Assembly: GCA_021790955.1 (NCBI GenBank)
Contig: JAJYFI010000041.1
Coordinates: forward strand, 1-8,829
DNA: 8,829 nt
Source: a bacterium
Lineage (GTDB): Bacteria > Elusimicrobiota > Elusimicrobia > UBA1565 > UBA9628
Reading direction: 5' to 3'
The notes beneath the pieces are model-generated. The model did not search any database and was not told the DNA's origin. It saw only the letters and a list, made by a program, of their open reading frames with translations. Of the stretch, positions 1-7,129 are shown piece by piece. Position 1 is the first letter of the stretch. Every line of letters begins with the position of its first letter. Both the position numbers and the translations under genes were made by a program.

Positions 1-1
1 G

Positions 2-901
2 GTCGAAATTTTTGAAGGGGACCTCTTCTCGGCCTCCGTCCTCAAGGAGGCCCTGCGGGGGACACGGTTCGCTTTCCATGTGGCGGCCGACTACCGCATC
101 TGGACCCCCGATCCCTCGGAGCTCTATCGGACGAACATCGAGGGCGCGCGCGGCGTGATCGAGGCCGCGGCCGCCGCCGGGGTCGAGAAGATCGTCCACT
201 GCTCGAGCGTCGCCGCCGTGAAGCCCCGCGACAAGGCTCCCGCGGACGAAGGCTCCGTCTACGGGGACGCGCGCGAGGTGATCGGCCATTACAAGAAGTC
301 GAAATTTCTGGCCGAACTGGCGGCCATGCGCCTGGCGGCGCGCGGCCTTCCCGTCGTCGTCGTCAACCCGTCGGCGCCCATCGGCCCCTACGACGCCAAG
401 CCGACGCCGACCGGACGCATCGTCGTCGATTTTCTCAACGGCCGCATCCCCTCCTACATCGAGACGGGGCTCAACGTCGTCGGCGTCCAGGACGCGGCCC
501 GCGGGCATTTGCTGGCCGCTCTCAAGGGGCGCGTGGGCGAACGCTACATCCTGGGCGGAGAGAACCTGCGCCTCAAGGATCTCTTCGATCTTCTCAGCCA
601 GGAGACGGGCGCCCCGACCCCGCGATTTAAGACGCCCTACGCCGTGGCCTTCGCCTTCGGGCTCTTCGACACCGCGCGAGCGCGGCTTTTCAAGAGGGAG
701 CCCATCGCCCCGATCGACGCCGTGCGGATGGCCCGGCACCCCATGTGGTTCGACTCGACGAAGGCCCAACGGGAGCTGGGCTTCAAGAGCCGCCCGGCGC
801 GGCAGGCTCTCGCCGAGGCCGCCCGCTGGTTCTCCGACAACGGCTACCTCAAAAAGCCCTTGAGGCTCCGGGCCCGCGCCCCGGAGACCGTCGCGGCATG
901 A
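2..901 (+). CDS. hpnA: Hopanoid-associated NAD-dependent sugar epimerase/dehydratase HpnA (5' partial)
   Basis: This is an extended short-chain dehydrogenase/reductase of the HpnA type. The frame is open to the left edge, so the N-terminal NAD-binding Gly-rich loop lies outside the window. 299 residues are visible, against roughly 330 in the family. The stretch FHVAADYRIW (from about base 74) is characteristic of HpnA. The catalytic residues are visible: the Ser of HCSSVAAVK (bases 203-208) and the YxxxK pair of YKKSK (Tyr at 290-292, Lys at 302-304). The segment NPSAPIGPYDAKPTPTGRIV follows, as in the family. A GTG at base 80 lies inside the conserved core and is not the start. HpnA genes sit in hopanoid clusters, but their exact substrate is not firmly established. 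The stop overlaps the hpnG start by 4 bp (ATGA), indicating translational coupling. Family assignment is strong; function is inferred from family and neighbours. Confidence 0.88.
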   Translation, partial: VEIFEGDLFSASVLKEALRGTRFAFHVAADYRIWTPDPSELYRTNIEGARGVIEAAAAAGVEKIVHCSSVAAVKPRDKAPADEGSVYGDAREVIGHYKKSKFLAELAAMRLAARGLPVVVVNPSAPIGPYDAKPTPTGRIVVDFLNGRIPSYIETGLNVVGVQDAARGHLLAALKGRVGERYILGGENLRLKDLFDLLSQETGAPTPRFKTPYAVAFAFGLFDTARARLFKREPIAPIDAVRMARHPMWFDSTKAQRELGFKSRPARQALAEAARWFSDNGYLKKPLRLRARAPETVAA

Positions 902-1602
902 GCCTCCAGATGGCGCCCGCCAAGCCCGTGGTTCTCTGCGCCGCGACCTCCTGGGAGGCCCGCCCTCTCGCCCGCGCCTTGCGTCTCCTCCCGACCTCTT
1001 CAGCCGGGGCCTGGAAGGGGGCTTGGGGGGGCCGGCCCGTTGTCCTTCTCCAGACGGGGATGGGCGGGCCAAAGGCCGCCGAAGCCATCTCCCGGCTGGG
1101 CGCGACGTTCTCCTCCTTTGACGTGATCTCGACCGGCTTCGCGGGCGCGCTGCGCCGCGATCTCAAGCCCGGCCACCTGATCTTGGATATTGGCGACCCC
1201 GATCTCGCCTCCCGGGCGCTCCGCCGCGCCAACGACTTGGGCCTTTCCGCGAACTGGGGCATTCTCGCCGATTCGGACGCCGTCGTCTCGCGCCCCGCGG
1301 ATAAGCTCAGGCTTGGACGGGAAAGCGGCGCCTTGGCGGTCGACATGGAGACCGCGGCCTTGAAAGCCTGGGCCCGCGGACGCGACTGCAACGTCTGGGC
1401 CGTCCGGGCCGTTCTCGACGGCGTCGACGACGTCCTGCCGCCTTCCGCGCCCAGGGGACGTCATCCCCGGGCCCTTCTCGCCTACGCCGTCGCCCACATC
1501 CAGTTCTTGCGCTCGGCGCCGGCCCTCGTCGTCAACCGACGAAAAGCCCTCGCCTCGCTCACTCGCTTCATGGGCGCCTTTCTCTCCGATCTATGCCGAT
1601 AA
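898..1602 (+). CDS. hpnG: Adenosylhopane nucleosidase-type phosphorylase HpnG
   Basis: This 234-residue protein belongs to the purine nucleoside phosphorylase/MTA-SAH nucleosidase superfamily. In characterised hopanoid producers HpnG removes adenine from adenosylhopane, the product of HpnH, on the way to bacteriohopanepolyols. The sequence shows an N-terminal VVLCAATSWEARPL, a glycine-rich TGMGGPKAAEA, STGFAGAL, and the nucleosidase signature GALAVDMETAAL (Glu151). VRAVLDGVDD follows, whose Asp174 aligns with the catalytic Asp of MTA/SAH nucleosidases. Key residues are therefore retained. The start at 898 is chosen because its ATG overlaps the hpnA stop as ATGA, with a GGAGA about 10 bases upstream. 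An in-frame ATG at 910 is an alternative. The 3' end overlaps ispA by 10 bp. A general 5'-methylthioadenosine nucleosidase is the alternative identity, but adjacency to hpnA favours HpnG. Confidence 0.8.
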   Translation: MSLQMAPAKPVVLCAATSWEARPLARALRLLPTSSAGAWKGAWGGRPVVLLQTGMGGPKAAEAISRLGATFSSFDVISTGFAGALRRDLKPGHLILDIGDPDLASRALRRANDLGLSANWGILADSDAVVSRPADKLRLGRESGALAVDMETAALKAWARGRDCNVWAVRAVLDGVDDVLPPSAPRGRHPRALLAYAVAHIQFLRSAPALVVNRRKALASLTRFMGAFLSDLCR

Positions 1603-2528
1603 AGCCGTCGCCGTCGCCCGCCGCCGATCTCGCCGCGCTTTTTGAGCGTGGACGCCGGCTTGTCGAGCGCAGGCTGGGACGGATTCTTTCTCCTTCTCCC
1701 GAGATTCCTCCCAAGATTCTCGATGCCATGCGCTACTCGATCTTCGCCGGCGGCAAGCGCCTGCGCCCGGTTCTTGTTTACGCCTCGGCCGAGGCCCTGG
1801 GCCTTCCTTGCGCGAAAGCCTCGTCGGCGGCCGCGGCCTTCGAGATGATCCACACTTATTCCCTCATCCATGACGACCTGCCGGCCATGGACGACGACGA
1901 CCTGCGCCGCGGCAAGCCCACCAACCACAAGGTGTTCGGCGAGGGCGTCGCGATTCTCGCCGGGGACGCCCTTCTGACGCTGGCTTTCGAGGCGCTGGCC
2001 GGAGCCGCCCTCGAATGCGGCCTGCCGTCCAAGGAGACGGCCGATCTTATCGTGAACGCGGCCGATGCCGCGGGCTTCAAGGGGATGGTCGGCGGCCAAG
2101 CGGCCGATCTGGAGGCCGAGGGCTGGCAGCGCAAGAACCACGGTTTCCGCGCCGGACGCGTCCTCGAATACATCCACCGGCACAAGACCGCCGCTCTCAT
2201 CCGCGCGAGCGTCGAGGCGGGCGCGATCCTGGCGGGCGCCAGCCCCGCGAGGCGCCGGGCTCTGCGGCGCTACGGCGAGGAGATCGGTCTCGCCTTCCAG
2301 ATCGCCGACGACATTTTAGACGTGACGTCGAGCGCCCAGACGCTCGGGAAAAGCGGCTCGGACAGGGCCAATGGAAAGCTGACCTATGCCTCTCTCTACG
2401 GCGTCGACTCCGCGCGGCGCCGGGCGCAGGCCTGCGTGCGCGAGGCCCACAGGGCGATCATGCCCCTGGGTTTCCGCGCGGCCGCGCTTCACGCCATCGC
2501 GGACTTCATCCTCTCGAGGGATCGGTGA
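1593..2528 (+). CDS. ispA: Farnesyl diphosphate synthase-type (E)-prenyltransferase IspA
   Basis: This 311-residue protein is a class II (bacterial-type) prenyl diphosphate synthase. It condenses dimethylallyl and geranyl diphosphate with isopentenyl diphosphate. It shows GGKRLRP, the first Asp-rich motif DDLPAMDDDD (residues 94-103, four residues between the Asp pairs as in bacterial enzymes), HKTAALI, FQIADDILD with the second Asp-rich motif at 239-243, and the downstream GKLTY. The fifth residue before the first Asp motif is Tyr89. An aromatic residue there stops elongation in bacterial farnesyl diphosphate synthases, so a C15 product is predicted, as would suit squalene and hopanoid synthesis. 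The ATG overlaps the end of hpnG by 10 bp and no clear Shine-Dalgarno precedes it, so translation is probably coupled. dxs follows after 7 bp. Geranylgeranyl diphosphate synthase is the main alternative. Confidence 0.92.
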   Translation: MPIKPSPSPAADLAALFERGRRLVERRLGRILSPSPEIPPKILDAMRYSIFAGGKRLRPVLVYASAEALGLPCAKASSAAAAFEMIHTYSLIHDDLPAMDDDDLRRGKPTNHKVFGEGVAILAGDALLTLAFEALAGAALECGLPSKETADLIVNAADAAGFKGMVGGQAADLEAEGWQRKNHGFRAGRVLEYIHRHKTAALIRASVEAGAILAGASPARRRALRRYGEEIGLAFQIADDILDVTSSAQTLGKSGSDRANGKLTYASLYGVDSARRRAQACVREAHRAIMPLGFRAAALHAIADFILSRDR

Positions 2529-2535
2529 TCAAATC

Positions 2536-4494
2536 ATGAACGACAAGCAGAAACCGCAGGCGCAGCAGACGCCCCCCATCAACGGCCAGGCGCCCTACCG
2601 GCGCCTCTTTACGATCAACAGCCCCGCGGACCTTCGCAAAGTCCCCTTCCACGAGCTCCCCGAGGTCTCCTCCGAGCTTAGGCGCTACATCATCGACACG
2701 ATCTCGCAGCTGGGCGGGCACTTCGGATCGAGCCTCGGCGCGGCCGAGCTCGCCGTGGCGCTCCACTACGTCTTCGACACCCCGAAGGACAAGCTCGTCT
2801 GGGACACGGGGCATCAAAGTTATGGCCACAAGATCCTCACCGGGCGGCGCGAGGAGATGAGGCGCATCCGCCAGTACGGCGGCATCTCGGGTTTTTTGCG
2901 CCGCGCCGAGAGCCCCTACGACGCCTTCGGCGGGGGCCACGCCTCCACCGCCATCTCGGCGGCCCTCGGCATGGCCGCGGCCCGGGACCTGAAGGGCGAG
3001 AAAAACAAGGTCGTCGCGATCGTCTCGGACGGCTGCCTCACGGGCGGGGAATCCTTCGAGGGGCTCCAGAACGCCGGCATGCTCCAGTCCGACATCCTGG
3101 TCGTGCTCAACGACAACCAGATGTTCATCTCTCACGCGGTGGGCGCCCTCACGGCCTTCTTCGCGAAGCTCCTCACCCTGGGCGCGGTGAGAAACGCCGA
3201 GCGCGGCGTCGAGAAGTTCCTGGCGCGCTTCAAGTTCTGTGGCGCGAGCGTCCTTCGCGTCGCCAAGCGCGCCAAGGTGCTTCTCTTTACGGGCATGCTC
3301 TTTGAGGAGATGGGATTCGCCTACTTCGGCCCCATCGACGGCCACGATATCGGCCGCCTGGTCACGGTCCTCAACCACATCAAGACCCTGAAGGGCCCCA
3401 TGCTCCTCCACTGCATCACGAAAAAGGGGAAGGGCTACGCTCCGGCGGAGGAGGATCCGATCAAATGGCACGGCCCCGGCAAATTCGACCCCTCGACCGG
3501 CCAATTCCTGAAAGCCCCCGTCACGAAGCCCCAACCGCCCTCCTACACCTCCGCCTTCTCGAAGGCGCTTTTGAAGCAGGCCGACGCGGATCCCCGGATC
3601 GTCGCCATCACGGCGGCGATGCCCGAGGGGACGGGCCTCGACGCCTTCCGCGACCGTTTCCCGCGGCGCTATTACGACGTGGGGCTGGCCGAGCAGCACG
3701 CGGTCACCTTCGCGGGGGGCCTCGCCTGCGAGGGCTACCGCCCCGTGGTCGCGATCTACTCGACCTTCCTCCAGAGAGGCTACGACCAGATCGAGCACGA
3801 CATCTGCCTTCAGAACCTCCCCGTCACCTTCTGCCTCGACCGCGCGGGCCTCGTGGGCGAGGACGGCCCGACCCACCACGGGGTCTTCGACTACGCCTAC
3901 CTGCGCATGCTTCCCGGCATGACGATCATGGCCCCTGCGGACGAGAACGAGCTCCAGCACATGCTGAAAACCGCGCTCTCGATCCCGGGCCCGGCGAGCC
4001 TCCGCTATCCTCGCGGGAACGCCGTCGGCGTCGCGATCGATCCCGAGGCGAAGCTCCTGCCGGTCGGCAAGGGAGTGCGCCTTAAAAGCGGCGCGGACGT
4101 CACAATCGCCGCGATCGGATCGCGCGTCCATCCGGCGATCGAGGCGGCTCAAATCCTCTCGGACCAGGGCATCTCCGCGGGCGTCCTTAACATGCGCTTC
4201 GTCAAACCCCTCGATCGGGAGATTCTCCTTGAGGCTTTGAAGATGTCTCCGCTGCTCGTCACGGTCGAGGACGGCGTCCTCGCGGGAGGCTTTGGCAGCG
4301 CGGTGCTGGAGGCCCTCGATCAGGCGCCAGCCAAGGTCCTGCGTCTTGGAATCCCCGACCGCTTTGTCGAACACGGGGCCCAGGGCCTTCTCTACGAGTC
4401 GGCCGGGCTTTCCTCCGCGAAGATCGCCGAGCGGGTCGCCTCCTGGGTCAAGTCGGAGAAGCCGGAACGATCCCGCGCGGCCGCGGGGCTCTAA
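2536..4494 (+). CDS. dxs: 1-deoxy-D-xylulose-5-phosphate synthase (MEP pathway step 1)
   Basis: This 652-residue cytosolic enzyme uses thiamine diphosphate to join pyruvate and glyceraldehyde 3-phosphate into DXP. Visible family blocks in order are GGHFGSSLGAAELAVALH, WDTGHQSYGHKILTGRR, GGGHASTAISAALGMA, the ThDP/Mg block from Ser164 to about Asn194, FGPIDGH, TKKGKGYAPAE and GLAEQHAVTFAGGLA, which carries the catalytic Glu386. They end with FLQRGYDQ, DRAGLVGEDGPTHHGVFD and the transketolase C-terminal domain. Length is close to the usual 620-650. The frame opens further upstream, but that part overlaps ispA in another frame. ATG 2536, 7 bp after the ispA stop and just before the first conserved block, is the sensible start. 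The upstream GAGGG lies too far away to be a good Shine-Dalgarno, so coupling is likely. One oddity is that the usual GDG of the cofactor motif reads SDG here. Confidence 0.96.
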   Translation: MNDKQKPQAQQTPPINGQAPYRRLFTINSPADLRKVPFHELPEVSSELRRYIIDTISQLGGHFGSSLGAAELAVALHYVFDTPKDKLVWDTGHQSYGHKILTGRREEMRRIRQYGGISGFLRRAESPYDAFGGGHASTAISAALGMAAARDLKGEKNKVVAIVSDGCLTGGESFEGLQNAGMLQSDILVVLNDNQMFISHAVGALTAFFAKLLTLGAVRNAERGVEKFLARFKFCGASVLRVAKRAKVLLFTGMLFEEMGFAYFGPIDGHDIGRLVTVLNHIKTLKGPMLLHCITKKGKGYAPAEEDPIKWHGPGKFDPSTGQFLKAPVTKPQPPSYTSAFSKALLKQADADPRIVAITAAMPEGTGLDAFRDRFPRRYYDVGLAEQHAVTFAGGLACEGYRPVVAIYSTFLQRGYDQIEHDICLQNLPVTFCLDRAGLVGEDGPTHHGVFDYAYLRMLPGMTIMAPADENELQHMLKTALSIPGPASLRYPRGNAVGVAIDPEAKLLPVGKGVRLKSGADVTIAAIGSRVHPAIEAAQILSDQGISAGVLNMRFVKPLDREILLEALKMSPLLVTVEDGVLAGGFGSAVLEALDQAPAKVLRLGIPDRFVEHGAQGLLYESAGLSSAKIAERVASWVKSEKPERSRAAAGL

Positions 4495-4499
4495 GGAGG
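4495..4499 (+). promoter_or_regulatory. Shine-Dalgarno site for ispH
   Basis: GGAGG, part of AAGGAGGA, overlaps the end of the dxs stop region. It is the strongest ribosome binding site in the isoprenoid operon. It lies 4 bases before a GTG at 4504 and 10 bases before an ATG at 4510, so it does not settle which of the two starts ispH. The ATG is preferred here for codon strength and spacing. Confidence 0.75.
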
Positions 4500-4509
4500 A
4501 CCGGTGGCC

Positions 4510-5496
4510 ATGAATCCCGCCTCCCTCTCGATCGAGAAGCTCATCCTCGCGCACCCCCGGGGCTTTTGCGCGGGGGTCGTGCGGGCGATCGACGTCGTTG
4601 AGCGGGCCCTCGAGGTCTGCGGCGGCAAGGTTTATGTCCGCCACGAGATCATCCACAACCGGCATGTCGTGGAAGGCTTGCGCAAGAAGGGAGCCGTCTT
4701 CGTCGAGGATCTCTCCGAGGTTCCCTCGGGTTCCTGGGTCATCTTCTCCGCCCACGGGGTCGGCCCCCAGGTCGTGCGGGAAGCCGCCGAGAGGCATCTC
4801 CACTCCATCGACGCCACCTGCCCCCTCGTCACGAAAGTCCATCTGGAAGCGATCGCGCTCGCCAAGCGCGGCTACACGATCCTCCTCATCGGCCACGCGG
4901 ACCACGTCGAGACGATCGGGACCATGAGCGAGGCCCCCGAGGCGATGAAGCTGGTCTCGAGCGTCGAGGACGCGGAAAAGGTGGCCGTTTCCGATCCCGA
5001 AAAAGTCGCCTATCTCACGCAAACGACGCTTTCCCTCGACGACACGAAGGGGATCGTGGAGGTCCTGCGCCGCCGCTTCCCCAAGCTCCACGGCCCGGCG
5101 AAAGACGATATCTGCTACGCGACCCAGAACCGCCAGAACGCGGTCAAGGAACTCGCCCCGCACGTGGACTTGATCCTCGTCCTGGGCGCGCCCAACAGCT
5201 CGAATTCCCTTCGTCTGCGCGAGGTCGCCAAATCCCAGGGCCTGCCCGCCTACCTCATCGAGCGCGCCTCCGACATCAAGGACGAGTGGCTCTCCGGCAG
5301 GAAAGTCGTCGGGCTCACCGCCGGAGCTTCCGCCCCCGAGGTCCTCGTCCAGGAGGTCGTCCGGGTCTTCAAGGACCGCTACGGCGTGCGCGAGGTGACG
5401 GAGCTCGAGACGATCAAGGAGGACATGGTTTTCTCGCTCCCCTACAAGCTAACCCAGATGCTGGAAAACCCCGCGGCAAGCCAGGCCGGCCAGTAG
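4510..5496 (+). CDS. ispH: 4-hydroxy-3-methylbut-2-enyl diphosphate reductase (MEP pathway last step)
   Basis: IspH reduces HMBPP to isopentenyl and dimethylallyl diphosphate with a [4Fe-4S] cluster. The protein is 328 residues from ATG 4510 (330 if GTG 4504 is used), within the family range. All three cluster cysteines are present: Cys20 in HPRGFCAGV, Cys104 in DATCPLVTKVH and Cys202 in DICYATQNRQ. Other conserved blocks are YVRHEIIHNRHVVEGLR, IFSAHGVGP, GHADHVETIGTM, TQTTLSLDDT, APNSSNSLRLREVA and TAGASAPEVLVQEV. In the catalytic HPEVEGT region the His and first Glu are kept, while the second Glu reads Ile. A strong Shine-Dalgarno precedes it, 15 bp after dxs. IspH is often encoded beside hopanoid genes, which fits this cluster. 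It supplies the substrates used by the IspA protein encoded two genes upstream. Confidence 0.96.
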   Translation: MNPASLSIEKLILAHPRGFCAGVVRAIDVVERALEVCGGKVYVRHEIIHNRHVVEGLRKKGAVFVEDLSEVPSGSWVIFSAHGVGPQVVREAAERHLHSIDATCPLVTKVHLEAIALAKRGYTILLIGHADHVETIGTMSEAPEAMKLVSSVEDAEKVAVSDPEKVAYLTQTTLSLDDTKGIVEVLRRRFPKLHGPAKDDICYATQNRQNAVKELAPHVDLILVLGAPNSSNSLRLREVAKSQGLPAYLIERASDIKDEWLSGRKVVGLTAGASAPEVLVQEVVRVFKDRYGVREVTELETIKEDMVFSLPYKLTQMLENPAASQAGQ

Positions 5497-5504
5497 GCTT
5501 TATT

Positions 5505-5705
5505 GTGGCGACGCGCGAAGGAAAGTGGCTCCAGCCGACCTACGATTCGATGGCGATCTTCGAAAAGGACTTCCCCGTCCTCGAGCTTCCGGGCCTCGAC
5601 GTCCTCTGTCCCGGCTGCAAAAGGGCGGTTAAGCTCGCGAGGAAGTCCCCCCAAGGCCGCATCGCCGGCTGGTGCCGCCGCTGCAACCGCGGCGTGATGC
5701 CGTAA
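5505..5705 (+). CDS. Small zinc-ribbon protein, unknown function
   Basis: This 66-residue basic protein has two CxxC knuckles, CPGC (Cys35/Cys38) and CRRC (Cys57/Cys60), 18 residues apart. That spacing fits a zinc ribbon, seemingly truncated at the C-terminus right after the second knuckle. No ATG is available near the ispH end. GTG 5505, 8 bp after the ispH stop, is the best start because the frame upstream of it overlaps ispH and looks non-coding. An internal ATG at 5550 would give a 51-residue product that keeps both knuckles. There is no clear Shine-Dalgarno. It is the last gene of the isoprenoid operon, and its stop is 2 bp from the stop of the convergent lipoprotein gene. The paired CxxC motifs and family-like aromatic/basic composition support a real gene. 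Function is not recognised; redox or nucleic-acid binding are possibilities only. Confidence 0.6.
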   Translation: MATREGKWLQPTYDSMAIFEKDFPVLELPGLDVLCPGCKRAVKLARKSPQGRIAGWCRRCNRGVMP

Positions 5706-5707
5706 CT

Positions 5708-7129
5708 TTAGAGAATCGTCCTGGCGTCGAGCCAGGTTCGCTTCCCGGCCGCCACGACGACGCCGGGATAGCGCCGCGTGGAGATCGTTCGTCCGGCTTC
5801 GTCCTGGAGCTTGACGGTCACATCGTAGGTCCCGGGCGGCAATTTGACCCTCGCCAGGCGTATCTGCGCGGGAATCGTCGACCAGCCGCGCACGTCGGCG
5901 AACTGCGTGCCCGACAAATCGAGGCTGCCGGCCCCGCTCGCGGCGGCTTCGGCCACGAGCTTCAAAAGCCCCCGCGCCGCGCTGCGGGCCTCAAGGATGG
6001 CGAGCCGTTCCTTTAAGTCCTGTTCCGCGATCTTCGTGATCGGTTCGGCGAGCTCGGTCGCGGCGGCGGAGCTTTTTTCAACCTCGACCGCGGAGGCCCG
6101 GATCGCGTAGGGATCCTGGACATAGGCGGGACAGGTCTCGTTGGCGATGGTCCCGAGCACGACGCCGCCCACGTCCGCGGCGACCCCGACCGTGCCCGCC
6201 ACCGCGTCGACGGCGAGCCCCGCCGCGGCCTTCGCGCCGTGATAGGCGGCTTTGACGGCCTTCGCCGGGTTCAAGTAGGACAACACGCCCTCCGCCGCCC
6301 CCGCGCTTGCCGCCGTGGATTGAGAGACCGCCGGCTCCATGTTCTTCGTTTTCGCGGGCGCGGGGCAGCCCGAGACCGAAATCTTGCGCGGCGCGGGGCC
6401 GGCGTAATGCAGAAAGACAAGCTCCCCGTCGCCGGCCCAGTTCGTGGGAAACTCGAAGTCCGGCATGGCGGCGCCGTAGAGCTTCTCATAGCGGGCATAG
6501 GCCTCTTGGGCCGCGTGGTAGGATATTCGGGCGTCGTCGGGCTCCCCCGATTCCTCGTAGAGGAGCGCCGAGAGATAGTGGCCGAAGGCGTCGTCCCGGT
6601 AGGAGCGCCCGCCGGGGAAATCCCGATTGAGCCGGTCGAGGAAGTCCTCCATGCGCCGCACCTCGACCAGGGCGTCCTGGGTCCGCCCTAAAAAGACGTA
6701 ATTGAGCGTGTGGAAGAGGTGGCAGAGCGCCCGCTCGAAGCCCTCGGCCTGGTAGTCCTTGCTGTTTTCGTTGGCGACGAGGGCGGCCGTCTCCTGGGAG
6801 ACGCTCTTGACGTCCCGCGCCCGCATCAGGCTCTCGGCCTTGGAGAACTGGCGGTTGCTCTCGTGGTAGCGGCCGCATTCGTGCAGGACCATCCCGAGGT
6901 CGAGATGGTAGAGGACGGCGTTGGCACGGCCGTATTGGGACTCTTTCTCCGAGCGGATGCGGCTTGCGGCGCCGGCGCAGTCGTCCGCCGCCAGGAGCTC
7001 GTTTACGCTCTTCTTCGTCTGGGCCGTCGGCCCCGCGCAGGCGGCCAAGACGACGATGCCCGCCAGCGCGGCGCCGCCATGAATTCGAGACATTGTAGCT
7101 CGCGAGATCAAGCCCCGCGATAGGCTCAT
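5708..7129 (-). CDS. Large lipoprotein with TPR-like repeats, COG3014-like
   Basis: From ATG 7129 this is a 473-residue exported lipoprotein with a hydrophobic segment ending in lipobox L28-A29-A30-C31. After the Cys come helical TPR-like units at about residues 69-102, 131-165 and 178-215; motifs include FERALCHLFHTLNYVFLGRT and FGHYLSALLYEESGEPDDA. Next is a conserved-looking GDGELVFLHYAGPAP strand region, and an Ala/Gly-rich small-residue stretch where the glycine-rich helix could insert into or pack against membrane. LKERLAILEARSAARGL follows, then a C-terminal beta-rich part (WSTIPAQIRLARVKLPPGTYDV). The order resembles the uncharacterised COG3014-type lipoproteins, as recalled. The ATG overlaps the upstream gene's stop (ATGA), which supports 7129. 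ATG 7093 would also give a good signal peptide (MSRIHGG...). The frame is open further upstream to 7378, but that part shadows the neighbouring gene. It is probably a periplasm-facing envelope protein; its role is unknown. Confidence 0.8.
   Translation of the reverse strand: MSLSRGLISRATMSRIHGGAALAGIVVLAACAGPTAQTKKSVNELLAADDCAGAASRIRSEKESQYGRANAVLYHLDLGMVLHECGRYHESNRQFSKAESLMRARDVKSVSQETAALVANENSKDYQAEGFERALCHLFHTLNYVFLGRTQDALVEVRRMEDFLDRLNRDFPGGRSYRDDAFGHYLSALLYEESGEPDDARISYHAAQEAYARYEKLYGAAMPDFEFPTNWAGDGELVFLHYAGPAPRKISVSGCPAPAKTKNMEPAVSQSTAASAGAAEGVLSYLNPAKAVKAAYHGAKAAAGLAVDAVAGTVGVAADVGGVVLGTIANETCPAYVQDPYAIRASAVEVEKSSAAATELAEPITKIAEQDLKERLAILEARSAARGLLKLVAEAAASGAGSLDLSGTQFADVRGWSTIPAQIRLARVKLPPGTYDVTVKLQDEAGRTISTRRYPGVVVAAGKRTWLDARTIL
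5720..5736. terminator. Perfect 6-bp hairpin just past the convergent stop codons
   Basis: CCTGGC and GCCAGG are separated by a 5-base loop, 15 bases downstream of the zinc-ribbon stop and inside the last codons of the opposing lipoprotein gene. It could act as a weak terminator for the isoprenoid operon. It lacks a proper T-run, so a Rho-independent role is doubtful. Confidence 0.25.

Noticed and set aside
849..2200. Several minus-strand open frames of 100-230 codons opposite hpnG and ispA
   Set aside because: They overlap well-supported genes, are rich in Arg/Ala/Gly, and show no family motifs or ribosome binding sites.
3465..4085. A 206-codon plus-strand frame inside dxs
   Set aside because: It is out of frame with dxs across conserved catalytic blocks, and its Arg/Pro-rich translation is typical of a frame-shifted high-GC gene.
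2506..5163. An 885-codon open frame on the minus strand opposite dxs and ispH
   Set aside because: dxs and ispH on the plus strand are unmistakable. The antisense frame is an effect of high GC at third codon positions, and its translation is low-complexity Asp/Arg/Gly/Val with no recognisable motif.
6239..7123. Plus-strand open frames of 137-150 codons opposite the large lipoprotein gene
   Set aside because: The minus-strand frame has a lipobox, TPR-like motifs and an ATGA junction. The plus-strand frames are antisense shadows.
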